A stretch of DNA of 64,000 bases from Acidobacteriaceae bacterium (GCA_003131585.1 PKVW01000023.1:150123-214122), one strand, 5' to 3'; counted from the first letter of the stretch, positions 34,848-44,553 are shown. The notes: generated by a model not told the origin, from the letters alone. Numbers and translations: made by a program.

Positions 34848-34939
34848 GGCCACAATGTACTCCCCCACCCGTTTGTACTTCAATTGACGCTGTCAGGCGA
34901 TTGCACTCAGAACCAGCGTTCTCGCCTGTCGCACCGAAC

Positions 34940-36331
34940 TCACGCCTCGACCGGCTTCTCAGTGACCACAGGAAGTTTCGCTTGCTGCCAGGCGTCGAAC
35001 CCTCCCACTACGTTCACCACGTTCTGAAACCCGGCCCGCTGCAGCAGGCTGCACGCGATCATGCTGCGATACCCTCCTTTGCAATGAACCGCAATAGGAA
35101 TGTTGCGATCAATTTCCGGCGGCGCGACTTTGAAATTGTCCAAGGGCCACCAGGAAGCGCCTGCAATGTGCCCGGCTTCCCACTCAGGCTCGCGCCGGAC
35201 GTCCAGCACTTGCAGGCCGGGGCCTTGCAACCGGTCGCTGAGAGCTTCAACACTAATCTGCGGAAGTGCAGCCAATGGCAATCCAGCCTGCCGCCACGCC
35301 TCGATACCTCCCTTTAGATAGCCCCGCGCATCCTCGAGACCGACACGCGCCAGTCTGACTCGTGCTTCCGAGACTGCCTCCTGCGATTCCGCAATAAAGA
35401 CGGGACGGGCTGCCAAACCCAGCAGCGCTCCCGCCCACGAAGCAAACTGCCCCGACAAACCAATGTTCACAGACCCGGGCACGTGCCCAGCCGCGAATTG
35501 CTCGCCCGGACGAACGTCCAGCGCGATTCCGCCTTCCGCCAGCAGAGTTTTCAGTTCGGCAGGTTCGAGCGGGAGTAAGGGCGCAAGGTCCGACAATGCC
35601 GAAGCTCCGGTGCGATTGATTTCCGCGTCCTGCAGAAAGTATTCCGGACGAGCCGGCAAGTTGCTGGTCAACTGCTTTACGAACTCTTCCCTGCTCTTGA
35701 TCTGCAACGCGTAGTTCGTGAGCCGCTCCGTGCCAATCGTGGAAACGCGCTCGGCGCGCATGTTCCGCCCACAGAGCGAACCGGCCCCGTGCGCCGGATA
35801 AACCAGTACATCATCGGATAGCGTGAGCAGCTTCGCGTGCAGGCTGTCATAAAGCATCCCCGCCAGTTGCGCGGGGCTGTAGCGCCGGGAAAGATCGGGA
35901 CGGCCTACATCTCCCAAAAATAGCGTATCGCCGGTCAGAACGGCCCAGGGCGCCGAAGATTTCTCTTCGTCCGCGATCACCAGGCACATGCTCTCGGGCG
36001 TATGCCCCGGCGTTTCCAGAACCGTGATCCGCATCTTCCCAACTTGCACGCGGAAACCGTCCTGCACCGCTATGTGAGGAAATGTCGCCTCGGCTTGCAC
36101 TCCGATATAGATCTGCGCGCCCGTTCTCGACGCCAGCTCTCTGTGCCCGGAAACGAAGTCGGCATGCAGGTGAGTCTCGAAGATGTGGCGAATGGAAACC
36201 CGATTCGCCTCCGCGGCCTTCAGGTAAATCTCCACGTCACGCTGCGGATCCACCACCACTGCCTCGCCCTCCGAGGCCAGCATGTAGGATGCGTGCGCCA
36301 GGCAGCCCAGATAAAACTGTTCGAAGTGCAT
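34940..36331 (-). CDS. MBL-fold persulfide dioxygenase-like protein with two rhodanese domains
   Basis: 463 residues from the ATG at 36331, which begins MHFEQFYLGCLAHASYML and has GAGG upstream. Residues 1-240 form a metallo-beta-lactamase domain close to ETHE1/persulfide dioxygenases (ETHLHADFVSGH, LETPGHTPESMCL, LTGDTLFLGDVGRPDL, VYPAHGAGS). Two rhodanese domains follow: the first (about 265-350) ends RPVFIAESQEA and lacks the catalytic Cys; the second (about 370-455) has the active Cys in VHCKGGYRS. The fusion would channel sulfane sulfur from persulfides to oxidation. It is relevant to thiol handling alongside bacillithiol. Confidence 0.88.
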   Translation of the reverse strand: MHFEQFYLGCLAHASYMLASEGEAVVVDPQRDVEIYLKAAEANRVSIRHIFETHLHADFVSGHRELASRTGAQIYIGVQAEATFPHIAVQDGFRVQVGKMRITVLETPGHTPESMCLVIADEEKSSAPWAVLTGDTLFLGDVGRPDLSRRYSPAQLAGMLYDSLHAKLLTLSDDVLVYPAHGAGSLCGRNMRAERVSTIGTERLTNYALQIKSREEFVKQLTSNLPARPEYFLQDAEINRTGASALSDLAPLLPLEPAELKTLLAEGGIALDVRPGEQFAAGHVPGSVNIGLSGQFASWAGALLGLAARPVFIAESQEAVSEARVRLARVGLEDARGYLKGGIEAWRQAGLPLAALPQISVEALSDRLQGPGLQVLDVRREPEWEAGHIAGASWWPLDNFKVAPPEIDRNIPIAVHCKGGYRSMIACSLLQRAGFQNVVNVVGGFDAWQQAKLPVVTEKPVEA

Positions 36332-36485
36332 CGTTCTGCCTCGCTGCGGATGCTGAACCAATTCTATCCCGCAAGACCGGAGTCCAGAAGAGAACAGCTC
36401 TTGATGCGCTCTGGGTGTGGTCAGAGCATCTTGTCGCCGCACAAACGAAGACTGAAAACCACTCGGAGGGGCCATTCTCTTCTTT

Positions 36486-36527
36486 GCAAGCTCTGACTCT
36501 GCAAGCTCTGACTTTGCAAGCTTTGAA
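36486..36527. repeat. 15-base tandem repeat
   Basis: GCAAGCTCTGACTCT, GCAAGCTCTGACTTT and a partial GCAAGCTTTGAA in tandem, next to the 3' end of the tRNA-Asp gene. Confidence 0.75.
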
Positions 36528-36532
36528 AGGAA

Positions 36533-36609
36533 TGGCGGGGACGACGAGACTCGAACTCGCGACCTCTGCCGTGACAGGGCAGCGTTCTAACCAACTGAAC
36601 TACGTCCCC
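36533..36609 (-). tRNA. tRNA-Asp (GTC)
   Basis: The minus strand gives a 77-base cloverleaf starting GGGGACG and ending CGTCCCCGCCA. The anticodon arm is CTGCC-CTGTCAC-GGCAG with anticodon GTC. The T arm has GAGTTCGAGTC. CCA is encoded. Confidence 0.95.
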
Positions 36610-36633
36610 ACGTTGCTATACGGAATGCCGGAC

Positions 36634-36710
36634 TGGTGGGCAGTGCAGGGCTCGAACCTGCGACCTCCTGCTTGTAAGGCAGGCGCTCTAACCAACTGAG
36701 CTAACCGCCC
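36634..36710 (-). tRNA. tRNA-Val (TAC)
   Basis: The minus strand gives a 77-base cloverleaf starting GGGCGGT and ending ACTGCCCACCA, with one G-U pair in the acceptor stem. The anticodon arm is CCTGC-CTTACAA-GCAGG with anticodon TAC. CCA is encoded. It lies 24 bases upstream of tRNA-Asp and is probably cotranscribed. Confidence 0.95.
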
Positions 36711-36964
36711 CTCGTGCCGTGGCGCGAACCCGATCCCTTCGGCCTTGCTCGGGGGCAGCGCCGCGCCGGTCGAAACTCGATTGAGGGGCATCCGCGCGAA
36801 CCGCGCTGCAGTGAGTATACGCGACTGGCGAAAAATCGGTCAAACGCGCCGCCGTAGTCCGCCTCTTCGCAGTCGCGCGCGTGCATCGTATGCGCGGATT
36901 GTCCGCACTGCCGCATTACGCTTCGCCTCGGGCGCCGCTTGCGCGAAGCGCGCTTTCCCCCTGC

Positions 36965-36970
36965 TAGACT
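36965..36970 (+). promoter_or_regulatory. -10-like element of the HpnK-like gene
   Basis: CTGCTAGACT, with TAGACT ending six bases before the GTG at 36977. Confidence 0.45.
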
Positions 36971-36976
36971 GACGCG

Positions 36977-37870
36977 GTGCGCCGCCTGATCGTCAATGCC
37001 GATGACTTTGGCTTCACCGCGGGCATCAATCGCGCCATCGTCGAGGCTCATACCGGCGGAATCGTGACTTCCTCCACGCTGATGGCGAACGGGCGCGCGT
37101 TCGAAGACGCCGTGCGTTTGGCAAAGTCCGTTCCTCGTCTCAGCGTCGGATGCCATGTCGTACTGATCGACGGCGAGCCGGTGCTTGATGCGGAACTCCT
37201 GCCTTCCATCGCTTCCGCGTATTCCGGCGGCGCTCGCTTCCGGGACGGCCTGAAATCTTTCGCCGCCCGCGCGCTTGCCGGCCGCCTGGATCCGGGCGAG
37301 ATCGAAGTTGAGGCGAGCGCGCAGATTCGCAAGCTCCAATCGGCTGGCCTCAGCGTCTCTCACGTGGATACTCACAAACACACACACTTGTTTCCCGCGG
37401 TGCTGCGGCCCCTGCTGCGCGCTGCCCGGGCCTGTGGCGTGCCTGCCGTTCGCAATCCGTTTGGCCCGCGCAAACCGTTGAAGTCCATTGAACTGTTGGC
37501 GCGGCCCAATCTCTGGACACGGTACGCCGAGGTACGAATTCTCCGCACTCTTGCCGCCAAGTTCCCCGACGCGGCGAAGCGGGAAGGCCTGGTCACTCCC
37601 GATGGCACGCTCGGCGTCGTAGTCACCGGTGCGCTGGACGAGAAACTGTTCCGCGCCATCGCCGCAAGCATTCCCGAAGGCACCTGGGAATTCGTTTGCC
37701 ACCCGGGTTATAACGATCATGATCTGAAGTCGGCCAAAACTCGCCTGCGCGAATCGCGGGAGACGGAGTTGCGCGTTTTGACCATGCCCGAGGCACGGGA
37801 GTTGCTGTGGAAGCACGGGATTGTCTTGATTTCGTACCGCGAACTGATTCCGGCCGAAACCCGCCCATAG
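36977..37870 (+). CDS. ChbG/HpnK-family carbohydrate deacetylase
   Basis: 297 residues from a GTG start. The N-terminal LIVNADDFGFTAGINRAI holds the metal-binding Asp pair; VGCHVVLIDGEP gives the first His and SHVDTHKHTHLFP the second cluster, with CHPGY near the C-terminus. The family (also YdjC) deacetylates N-acetyl groups on sugars; HpnK members are found with hopanoid synthesis genes, ChbG with chitobiose. The GLSVSHVDTHKHTHL region and length favour the HpnK branch, but no hopanoid gene other than ispA is in the window. Confidence 0.88.
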   Translation: MRRLIVNADDFGFTAGINRAIVEAHTGGIVTSSTLMANGRAFEDAVRLAKSVPRLSVGCHVVLIDGEPVLDAELLPSIASAYSGGARFRDGLKSFAARALAGRLDPGEIEVEASAQIRKLQSAGLSVSHVDTHKHTHLFPAVLRPLLRAARACGVPAVRNPFGPRKPLKSIELLARPNLWTRYAEVRILRTLAAKFPDAAKREGLVTPDGTLGVVVTGALDEKLFRAIAASIPEGTWEFVCHPGYNDHDLKSAKTRLRESRETELRVLTMPEARELLWKHGIVLISYRELIPAETRP

Positions 37871-37995
37871 GATTTCGGTCCTTCAATCAGACGGCCACCA
37901 ATCCGAGAACTTTCGTAACCTTAAGCGAATCCTCCGCGAGGTTATGATTGCATTAGATTCGGCTCAGAAGATTCAGGCTGGGAGGGCCTTTATTT

Positions 37996-38676
37996 ATGTC
38001 TGCCTCTGGGGCGGCCCCGCGCGCGACCTTGGACCTGCGCCTACGTGTGTGGGGCATGGGAGCGGACAACCAGCCCTTCCATCAGAATGCCACTGCCCAG
38101 AATGTAAGTGCCACGGGAGCCTGCATTTGCGGCCTCGAGCATGAGCTGAAAGTGGGCGACGTCATCGGCGTTCAATACGAGATTAAGAAAGCTCGCTGCA
38201 AAGTAATCTGGGTGATGGAAGCCGGGGCATTAAAGAAAGTCCAGGTGGGGGTTCAGTTGGTGGCTGACCAGGAGTGCCCCTGGATTTCACGGCTGCCCCC
38301 GGAAGTGCGCTCCAACCTGACGGCTGCTCTTCCCGACAATCGCAGAAGGTTTCAACGTCATAAGATCGCGTTCCCCGTCGAAATTCGCGACGAGCGCGTG
38401 AACATGCCCATGCGGGTAAATGCCACCGACATCAGCGGGAACGGTTGCTATGTTGAGACCGTCATGCCGTTGCCCGTTTCCACGTCGTTGCGGCTGGATT
38501 TCTGGATCGACCAGGAACGCCTCTCCACCTCCGCCATCGTCCGCACCCGCGATCCCGGAGTCGGCATGGGCATCGAATTCACGGGCCTGACGGAAGACTC
38601 CAAGAAGCGCTTCCAAGACCACTTGGACCAGCAGGATCCCGGCATTTCCGCGCAAGGGCGCGCCGCCTCGGAATAG
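37996..38676 (+). CDS. Tandem PilZ-domain protein
   Basis: 226 residues, with GGGAGGG upstream of the ATG. Two PilZ-like barrels: the first (about 10-90) has NVSATGACI and a degenerate start, the second (about 115-210) has RRRFQRHKIAFPVEI, DISGNGCYVET and GMGIEF. The RxxxR and (D/N)xSxxG motifs that bind cyclic di-GMP are recognisable in the second domain (RRFQR, DISGNG). It would be a cytosolic c-di-GMP receptor. No motility or cellulose gene is nearby. Confidence 0.8.
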   Translation: MSASGAAPRATLDLRLRVWGMGADNQPFHQNATAQNVSATGACICGLEHELKVGDVIGVQYEIKKARCKVIWVMEAGALKKVQVGVQLVADQECPWISRLPPEVRSNLTAALPDNRRRFQRHKIAFPVEIRDERVNMPMRVNATDISGNGCYVETVMPLPVSTSLRLDFWIDQERLSTSAIVRTRDPGVGMGIEFTGLTEDSKKRFQDHLDQQDPGISAQGRAASE

Positions 38677-38803
38677 TCCGCCTCAGGCGTTCTTTCCGCC
38701 CGCCGAGACCAGCCTGCGCCCTGTAGAATCTGCATCCTCTATTGTTTCCGACCATCGAATACAGAACCTCACAGAACCACCGGAAAGGACGGCCCTTAGC
38801 GGA

Positions 38804-39946
38804 ATGAAGATCGGGATCACCTGTTATCCCACCTACGGCGGCAGCGGCGTTGTGGCCACGGAACTGGGTCTGGAACTGGCCCAGCGCGGTCACGAGATTC
38901 ATTTCATCTCCTATGCCCAGCCCATCCGGCTGCGCGGCCAGGAACCGAACATTCACTATCACGAAGTCGAAGTATCGCGGTACCCGCTGTTCGATTATCC
39001 GCCGTACGATCTGGCGCTGGCCACGCGCATGGCCGAGGTCGCGCAGTTGTACGATCTTGACCTGCTGCACGTGCACTACGCGATCCCGCACTCCGTGAGC
39101 GCGCTGCTGGCACGGCAGATGCTGGCGGATGGTCCGCGAGGGCGCCGGCTGCCCTTCGTGACAACCCTGCATGGCACAGACATCACGCTGGTGGGGCTGG
39201 ACCGCTCCTACCTGCCTATCACGCGCTATTCCATTAACCAGAGCGATGGCGTCACCGCCATCTCCAACTACCTGCGCGACCGCACGATGCGGGTTTTCGA
39301 TGTGAAGAAAGAAATCGAAGTCATCTATAACTCCGTGAATTGCGATGTATATCGCAGGAACGAGAACCCCGCGGAACTGCGCGCCGAATTTGCGCCCAAG
39401 GATGAGCGGTTGCTGGTGCACCTTTCCAATTTTCGGCCGGTGAAGCGAGTCTCGGATGTGATCGAGATCTTTGAGCGTGTGCGGAAGCAAATCCCGTCGA
39501 AACTATTGCTGATCGGCGACGGCCCGGACCGTTCGGTGGCCGAATGGCTGGCGGTACAAAAGGGAATCCATGAGGACGTCATCTTCTTGGGCAAGCAGGA
39601 TCAGGTGCAGGAGAAGCTGGGAATCGCCGACATCCTGCTCATGCCGAGTGAGTTGGAATCCTTCGGTCTGGCGGCGCTGGAAGCGATGGCGTGTGAGGTC
39701 GTCCCAATTGCGACCCGCACCGGCGGCGTCCCGGAAGTGATCGAAGACGGAACGAGCGGTTACCTGGCCGACGTCGGCGATGTGGACACGATGGCACGCT
39801 ACGCCATCGAACTCTTGAACGACGAAAGCCGGCTGCGCGCTATGGGCAAGGCCGCTCGGGCCGTCGCACAGTCCCGTTTCTGCTCCAGCAAGATCGTTCC
39901 GCAATACGAGGATTTTTACCGCCGCGTCGTCGAGCGCTCTTCGTAG
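38804..39946 (+). CDS. bshA: N-acetyl-alpha-D-glucosaminyl L-malate synthase
   Basis: 380 residues of GT4 glycosyltransferase fold. MKIGITCYPTYGGSGVVATELGLELAQRGHEIHFISY, LDLLHVHYAIPHS, TLHGTDITLVG and the C-terminal PSELESFGLAALEAMACEVVPIATRTGGVPEVI are the pattern of BshA. It joins UDP-GlcNAc to malate, the first step of bacillithiol synthesis; bshB1, the second, is at 13322. The 3' end overlaps the convergent kinase gene by 31 bases. Confidence 0.93.
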   Translation: MKIGITCYPTYGGSGVVATELGLELAQRGHEIHFISYAQPIRLRGQEPNIHYHEVEVSRYPLFDYPPYDLALATRMAEVAQLYDLDLLHVHYAIPHSVSALLARQMLADGPRGRRLPFVTTLHGTDITLVGLDRSYLPITRYSINQSDGVTAISNYLRDRTMRVFDVKKEIEVIYNSVNCDVYRRNENPAELRAEFAPKDERLLVHLSNFRPVKRVSDVIEIFERVRKQIPSKLLLIGDGPDRSVAEWLAVQKGIHEDVIFLGKQDQVQEKLGIADILLMPSELESFGLAALEAMACEVVPIATRTGGVPEVIEDGTSGYLADVGDVDTMARYAIELLNDESRLRAMGKAARAVAQSRFCSSKIVPQYEDFYRRVVERSS

Positions 39947-41268
39947 AAACCTTCCGGAACCGCTCCCGCCGCCTGCAACAGCGGCAGGCGGATACGCACC
40001 AACGTTCCCTTCCCTTCGCGGCTGTCAATCGTCATACGCGCCGTATCTCCATACAGCACCTGAAGCCGTTCGGAAATGTTGGCCATGCCAATGCCGCCGC
40101 CGCCTCGCGTGCTCCCCGCTTCCAGCGGTTGCGTCGCAGCCATACCTACGCCATCGTCTTCCACTTCAATAACCAGCCCGGAGTCGGACAAGCGGCTGCG
40201 CAGGTAGATGCTGCCGCCTTCCACCTTGGAGGAGAGTCCGTGCTTGATCGAGTTCTCCACCAGCGGCTGTAAGAGCATGCTGGGAACCATCACGTCGAGC
40301 GAGGCCGGGGCGAGTTCCTTCACGACACGGAGTTTATCGTGTCCGAAGCGGACCACTTCAATGTCGAGATAGTTATCGATGAATTCCACTTCTTCCCGCA
40401 GCGGCACGAAGGAGTCCGTGCTGTTGAGCAAACGCCGCAGGATGGTGGCCAGCTTGGAAATCACATCGCGGGCGGTGTCTGGATCGAGGCGCACCAGCGA
40501 GGAAATCGAGTTCAGGGTATTGAACAGGAAATGAGGATTGATCTGGTTCTGCAGCGCTTCCATGCGCGCATGCAACAGCAGCCGCTCCTGCTCCTCCAGT
40601 TTGATCTGGATGCGCACGCTGTTGAAGATCTTGAGCTCAATCCCGATGGCCATCGCCGAGGCCGCATAAATCGCCGCTTCGACCCACAGGTTGCCGCTGT
40701 CCAGGCTGAAAATAGATTGGGGAAAATAGCGCGACAACTGGCTTTGCACGAAACGCAGCCCGATGATCGTGGTGAAGAACATGATCTGCCAGTCGAACAA
40801 GCGCGGCGTCGGCAGATTGCGGCGGATCAGGCGGTAAATGCTGAGATCGATGAAGGGGGAAAACGACCAGATGTCGTCCTTATCCAGCGCCATGGTGCGC
40901 AGTTGGCCGGCGATGAAGCCGCAAAGCACGCCGAAAGGCAGCGCCGCCCATTCTCCGTGCACTAGCGCGGGCAGCGCCATGAGTGTGCCTCCCAGAACGC
41001 CTGCCCAGCGGCCGCCGATCGCTCCCAACAATAGCGCGGTTTCGAAACTCAAATCTCCGGCGAGAAAGCTCTTGGCCGAGAACCGGATCCACACGCCGAT
41101 CATGATCGGCAACCCAAACCACAGAACCAGATAAATCTTCTGGCGCAGCGAACGCTCCTCGCGGAAAAGAAGCGACTTGAACTCCACGGAACGCACCAGG
41201 CTGCTGGACACGGCCGCGGCCACGCCCAACTTCACCAGCAGATTGATCAGGATCAGCCGCGGTTCCAT
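39916..41268 (-). CDS. LytS/YehU-type sensor histidine kinase
   Basis: 450 residues from the ATG at 41268, which precedes the first membrane helix (LILINLLVKLGVAAAVSSSLV). The N-terminal half has five or six membrane segments like the 5TM-LYT domain (IYLVLWFGLPIMIGVWIRF, ETALLLGAIGGRWAGVLGGTLMALPALVHGEW). The kinase has NPHFLFNTLNSISSL (phospho-acceptor His), the N box LLQPLVENSIKHGL and the G boxes VEDDGVGM and GGGGIGMANISERL. No LytTR regulator is seen in the window. It converges on bshA with overlapping ends. Confidence 0.9.
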   Translation of the reverse strand: MEPRLILINLLVKLGVAAAVSSSLVRSVEFKSLLFREERSLRQKIYLVLWFGLPIMIGVWIRFSAKSFLAGDLSFETALLLGAIGGRWAGVLGGTLMALPALVHGEWAALPFGVLCGFIAGQLRTMALDKDDIWSFSPFIDLSIYRLIRRNLPTPRLFDWQIMFFTTIIGLRFVQSQLSRYFPQSIFSLDSGNLWVEAAIYAASAMAIGIELKIFNSVRIQIKLEEQERLLLHARMEALQNQINPHFLFNTLNSISSLVRLDPDTARDVISKLATILRRLLNSTDSFVPLREEVEFIDNYLDIEVVRFGHDKLRVVKELAPASLDVMVPSMLLQPLVENSIKHGLSSKVEGGSIYLRSRLSDSGLVIEVEDDGVGMAATQPLEAGSTRGGGGIGMANISERLQVLYGDTARMTIDSREGKGTLVRIRLPLLQAAGAVPEGFYEERSTTRR

Positions 41269-41463
41269 GGAATTCGGGCAACACAATTGCCCGCGAGAAA
41301 ACTGTAGCACGAAGCGCACGAGCGGCCAGAACTGGAAACCGATTCCGTGAATGGTCTTGGAAAGGGAACGGCTTCCAGCCGTGCCGCCAGCGGCCAATAA
41401 GAATGCCGGCTTTAGCCTCCGAGGGACTTCCATTTCCCTACCGGAACATCGACGATCCCAGTT

Positions 41464-42460
41464 CTAGTAGCCCGTCTGCTTGTCCACGGTGAATAACAGC
41501 GATTGGTGGTCCAGATAGATAGCGTCGAAGATTTTCCGAGAACAACGCGTACTGGCACTGGCGTTGCCAGAGCTTCTCCGTGAGACTGGCGGTATGCGGC
41601 GTGATGAGCAAGTTTTCGAGCGCCCACAGCGGCGACTCGGCCGGAAGTGGCTCCTGTTCGAAGACATCGAGCGCAGCTCCCGCGATGCGACGACTCCGCA
41701 GCGCATCGGCCAGCGCGGTCTCATCCACATGAGGACCGCGGCCCACATTGATCAGAAAGGCGTCCGGCCGCATGGCGGCCAGGCGATCCGCATTGATCAG
41801 TCCGTGCGTTGCCTCGGTGAGCGGCGCGGCCACTACGACATACTCCGATTGGGATAGAACGTCGTCGATCTGAGACGGAGCATAGACCGCGGCTACTCCC
41901 TCGGGTCTTTCTTTCTCCGGATGTTCCCGCACCGCGATCACCCGCATCCCCAGAGCCGAGGCCATGCGGGCTACGGTGCGCCCGATGCTGCCGAGCCCGA
42001 TCAGTCCCAGCGTCGCGCCCACGACCTCGCGCGGCCGAGGGCCTTCATTCCAGATCGTCTCCTGCCCCCAGGTGCGCTTCTGCTGTAGGCGCGCCGCCTG
42101 CGGAATTTTCTTTGCTAGCGCAAAGATGAGCGCCATCACGTGCTCGGCGACTACCGGACCATGCACCTCGCGGGCATTGGTTAGAACCACATCGCTCGTC
42201 ACCAGCTCTGGGAAGAGCAGTTGATGCACGGCTGCGGTGGGCGCGTGAATCCAGCGTAGATTCGGCGCCAGCCTGAATTGCTCGGGGCGGAGTAGGAACG
42301 CAAACAGGATCTCGGCATCGCGAAGATGCTGCTCAATGCCGTCATACCTGGTTCTGTAGACCACTTCGATCTGAGGAAAATCCGCCCGCAGTTTTTCTGC
42401 GAACCATGCGGGCACATTCCATAGATCAAAGTGGTGATGGACGACAATCAGCAGTTTCAT
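41464..42460 (-). CDS. D-2-hydroxyacid dehydrogenase, C-terminal frameshift
   Basis: The main frame (complement of 41438-42460, 340 codons) has the NAD-binding GLIGLGSIGRTVARMA, the catalytic Arg in INVGRGPHVDE, Glu in DVFEQEPLP and His in TPHTA. After ENLRRYLSGPP it drifts into unrelated residues. A one-base shift near 41497 gives LLFTVDKQTGY and a stop at 41464, the usual ending of the family. One extra base in the CCACCAATCG stretch would explain it, either a real mutation or a sequence error. The family reduces 2-keto acids or oxidises D-hydroxyacids with NAD(P). The gene lies 12 bases after gpmI. Confidence 0.8.
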
Positions 42461-42472
42461 TGTGTCGGGTCT

Positions 42473-44086
42473 TTACTGATTCTTCAGCGGAAACCGCAGA
42501 TCCATCCCGGTCATCTCTTTCGGCTCATCGACGCCGAGCATCCCCAGCATGGTCGGCGAAATATCCCGCAGCGAGCCGTTGGGCTTCAGCGTGTACTGCT
42601 TCGCATCTTCCGCGACCACGATGAACGGCACTGGATTGGTGGTATGCGCCGTGTGCGGCCCACCGGTCACGGGGTCGATCATCATCTCGGCATTACCGTG
42701 ATCGGCTGTGATCAACATGGCGCCGCCCTTGGCGCGCACCGCGGCTTCGATGCGCCCCAGGCAGGCATCCACGGTCTCGACCGCTTTCACCGTAGGCTCG
42801 ATCTTGCCCGAGTGCGCAACCATGTCCGCATTGGCAAAGTTGACGATGATTACGTCAAACGTTCCCTCTTCCGTGGCCTTTACGACGGCATCGGCAACGC
42901 CCGCGGCGCTCATTTCCGGCTTTAGGTCGTAAGTCGCGACCTTCGGCGACTGCACCATCACCCGCTCTTCACCGGGGAAGGGCTGCTCCACGCCGCCGTT
43001 GAAGAAGTATGTGACGTGCGCGTACTTCTCGGTCTCAGCCACGCGCAGGTTGCGCATGTTCAGACCGCCCATCACGTTGGCCAGGATATTCGCCATCCAT
43101 TCCGGGGGAATCACCACAGGTAGACTGAAGTTCTGGTCGTAGCGCGTCATGCAAACATAGTGCAGATCCTTCGGAACACGGTCGCGAGCCATCGTAGCGT
43201 CGAGGTCGGCCGCACCCGGAAGATCGCTGCCACCCTTCGCGTTTAGCCCGCTGTTTCGCGCCAGCGCGCGCGTGATTTGGCGGACGCGATCGGCGCGGAA
43301 ATTAAAGCAGATGCAAGCGTCGTCATCGCGAATGGCCGCCAGCGGCTGACCGTTTTTATCGGTACAGACAAATGGCACCACAAACTCATCGGTAACACTG
43401 TTGTTGTAGGAATCCTTCATCTTTTGAACGGGATCGGCGCTCTTGCCACCTTCACCATCGCCAAAGACCATCGCGTTGTAAGCCTTGGCGATGCGCTCCC
43501 AGCGCCGGTCGCGATCCATCGCGTAGTAGCGCCCGTTCACGGTGGCGATCTTGCCGGAGTTATACTCGCGCATCTTCTGCTGCAGCTGTTCGAGATATCC
43601 CGCGCCGTTGGTAGGCAGCGTATCGCGGCCGTCCATGAATGCGTGAACGAAGACGCGGTCCACGCCACTCTGCTTCGCCATTTTCAGCAGAGCGTAGAGA
43701 TGGGCCTGCTGCGAGTGCACGCCGCCGTCGGAGACCAGGCCGAACAGATGCAGTCTTCGCTCGCCCATGCGGGCGTGCTTCATGGCCGCGAGCAACACGG
43801 GATGGGAAAAGAATTCGCCGGTCTGGATCATCAGGTCGATGCGCGTGATGTCCATGTGCACGATGCGCCCGGCGCCAATGTTAAGATGCCCAACCTCGCT
43901 GTTGCCCATCTGTCCCTCGGGCAGCCCAACAAAAGGTCCGCTGGTATGAATCAGCGTGTTGGGATACTCACGCAGCAGGCGGTCATAGGTCGGCTTGCCC
44001 GCAAGGGCGATGGCGTTGGCTTTGGTCTCGGCGCGGTAACCCCAGCCGTCGAGGATGATGAGAACTAAAGGTTTGGGGCGAGTCAT
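42473..44086 (-). CDS. gpmI: 2,3-bisphosphoglycerate-independent phosphoglycerate mutase
   Basis: 537 residues. It starts [15 protein letters not shown] (metal Asp), has the phospho-serine site in [25 protein letters not shown] and GRYYAMDRD, and ends with HSGK and ITADHGNAE, the Mn2+-binding cluster of the alkaline-phosphatase superfamily. It interconverts 3- and 2-phosphoglycerate in glycolysis. Its ATG overlaps the hicA stop codon by four bases, so its translation is coupled to the toxin-antitoxin genes. The next step, enolase, is 3 kb upstream on the same strand. Confidence 0.96.
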   Translation of the reverse strand: MTRPKPLVLIILDGWGYRAETKANAIALAGKPTYDRLLREYPNTLIHTSGPFVGLPEGQMGNSEVGHLNIGAGRIVHMDITRIDLMIQTGEFFSHPVLLAAMKHARMGERRLHLFGLVSDGGVHSQQAHLYALLKMAKQSGVDRVFVHAFMDGRDTLPTNGAGYLEQLQQKMREYNSGKIATVNGRYYAMDRDRRWERIAKAYNAMVFGDGEGGKSADPVQKMKDSYNNSVTDEFVVPFVCTDKNGQPLAAIRDDDACICFNFRADRVRQITRALARNSGLNAKGGSDLPGAADLDATMARDRVPKDLHYVCMTRYDQNFSLPVVIPPEWMANILANVMGGLNMRNLRVAETEKYAHVTYFFNGGVEQPFPGEERVMVQSPKVATYDLKPEMSAAGVADAVVKATEEGTFDVIIVNFANADMVAHSGKIEPTVKAVETVDACLGRIEAAVRAKGGAMLITADHGNAEMMIDPVTGGPHTAHTTNPVPFIVVAEDAKQYTLKPNGSLRDISPTMLGMLGVDEPKEMTGMDLRFPLKNQ

Positions 44087-44331
44087 TGGTCGAAGAGTTC
44101 CCGTTCCAGCTTCGAGCGTTGAATGTTCAAGTAGTCCGCAACGTCGGAAAGGATTGTACTCAGCGTCCCAAGTCGCAGGGTCTTGTGGTCGGGGACTGTT
44201 ACGTAATGCACATAACCACGAAGGCTCGACTGCAAGCGAATATGGCTGCCGACCTGCCGAGTGCGTTCGTAACCGTATCGCCGGAGCAACCGGATGAGTT
44301 CGTGACCGGAAAGATCACGAGGTAATCTCAA
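44083..44331 (-). CDS. hicA: HicA-family toxin
   Basis: 82 residues. [32 protein letters not shown] holds the double-stranded-RNA-binding fold with the GSHIRL segment (catalytic His), and [27 protein letters not shown] completes it. HicA toxins cut mRNA. The gene follows hicB with an ATGA overlap and its own stop overlaps the gpmI start in the same way. Confidence 0.85.
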   Translation of the reverse strand: MRLPRDLSGHELIRLLRRYGYERTRQVGSHIRLQSSLRGYVHYVTVPDHKTLRLGTLSTILSDVADYLNIQRSKLERELFDQ

Positions 44332-44540
44332 GTCGAAATGACCTCGTCTTTCACCGTGTGCAGACGAATCACAGGAGGTGCCGCTCCGGCGTCAAAATGA
44401 CACTGGACGGCCTCCCTCACATTTCGCTTCAATTCGTCGAAGGTGTCCGCCTGCGTGAAGATCGAGTGACCGAGAGCGCGCGCTTCGTATCCGCCTTCGG
44501 GCGACTCTTGAACCGAAAAAATGATCTCGCTATCCGGCAT
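44328..44540 (-). CDS. hicB: HicB-family antitoxin (short)
   Basis: 70 residues: EIIFSVQESPEGGYEARALGHSIFTQADTFDELKRNVREAVQCHF is the HicB partial RNase H fold that binds HicA. It lacks the C-terminal DNA-binding domain that many HicB proteins have, so self-repression would need another route. A TATAAT hexamer lies seven bases upstream of the ATG. Confidence 0.85.
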   Translation of the reverse strand: MPDSEIIFSVQESPEGGYEARALGHSIFTQADTFDELKRNVREAVQCHFDAGAAPPVIRLHTVKDEVIST

Positions 44541-44547
44541 GGTTAGG

Positions 44548-44553
44548 ATTATA
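44548..44553 (-). promoter_or_regulatory. -10 element of hicB-hicA-gpmI
   Basis: Minus-strand GGTATAATCC with a perfect TATAAT seven bases before the hicB ATG. A GGTATACC palindrome lies at 44567-44574. No -35 match is evident. Confidence 0.55.
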
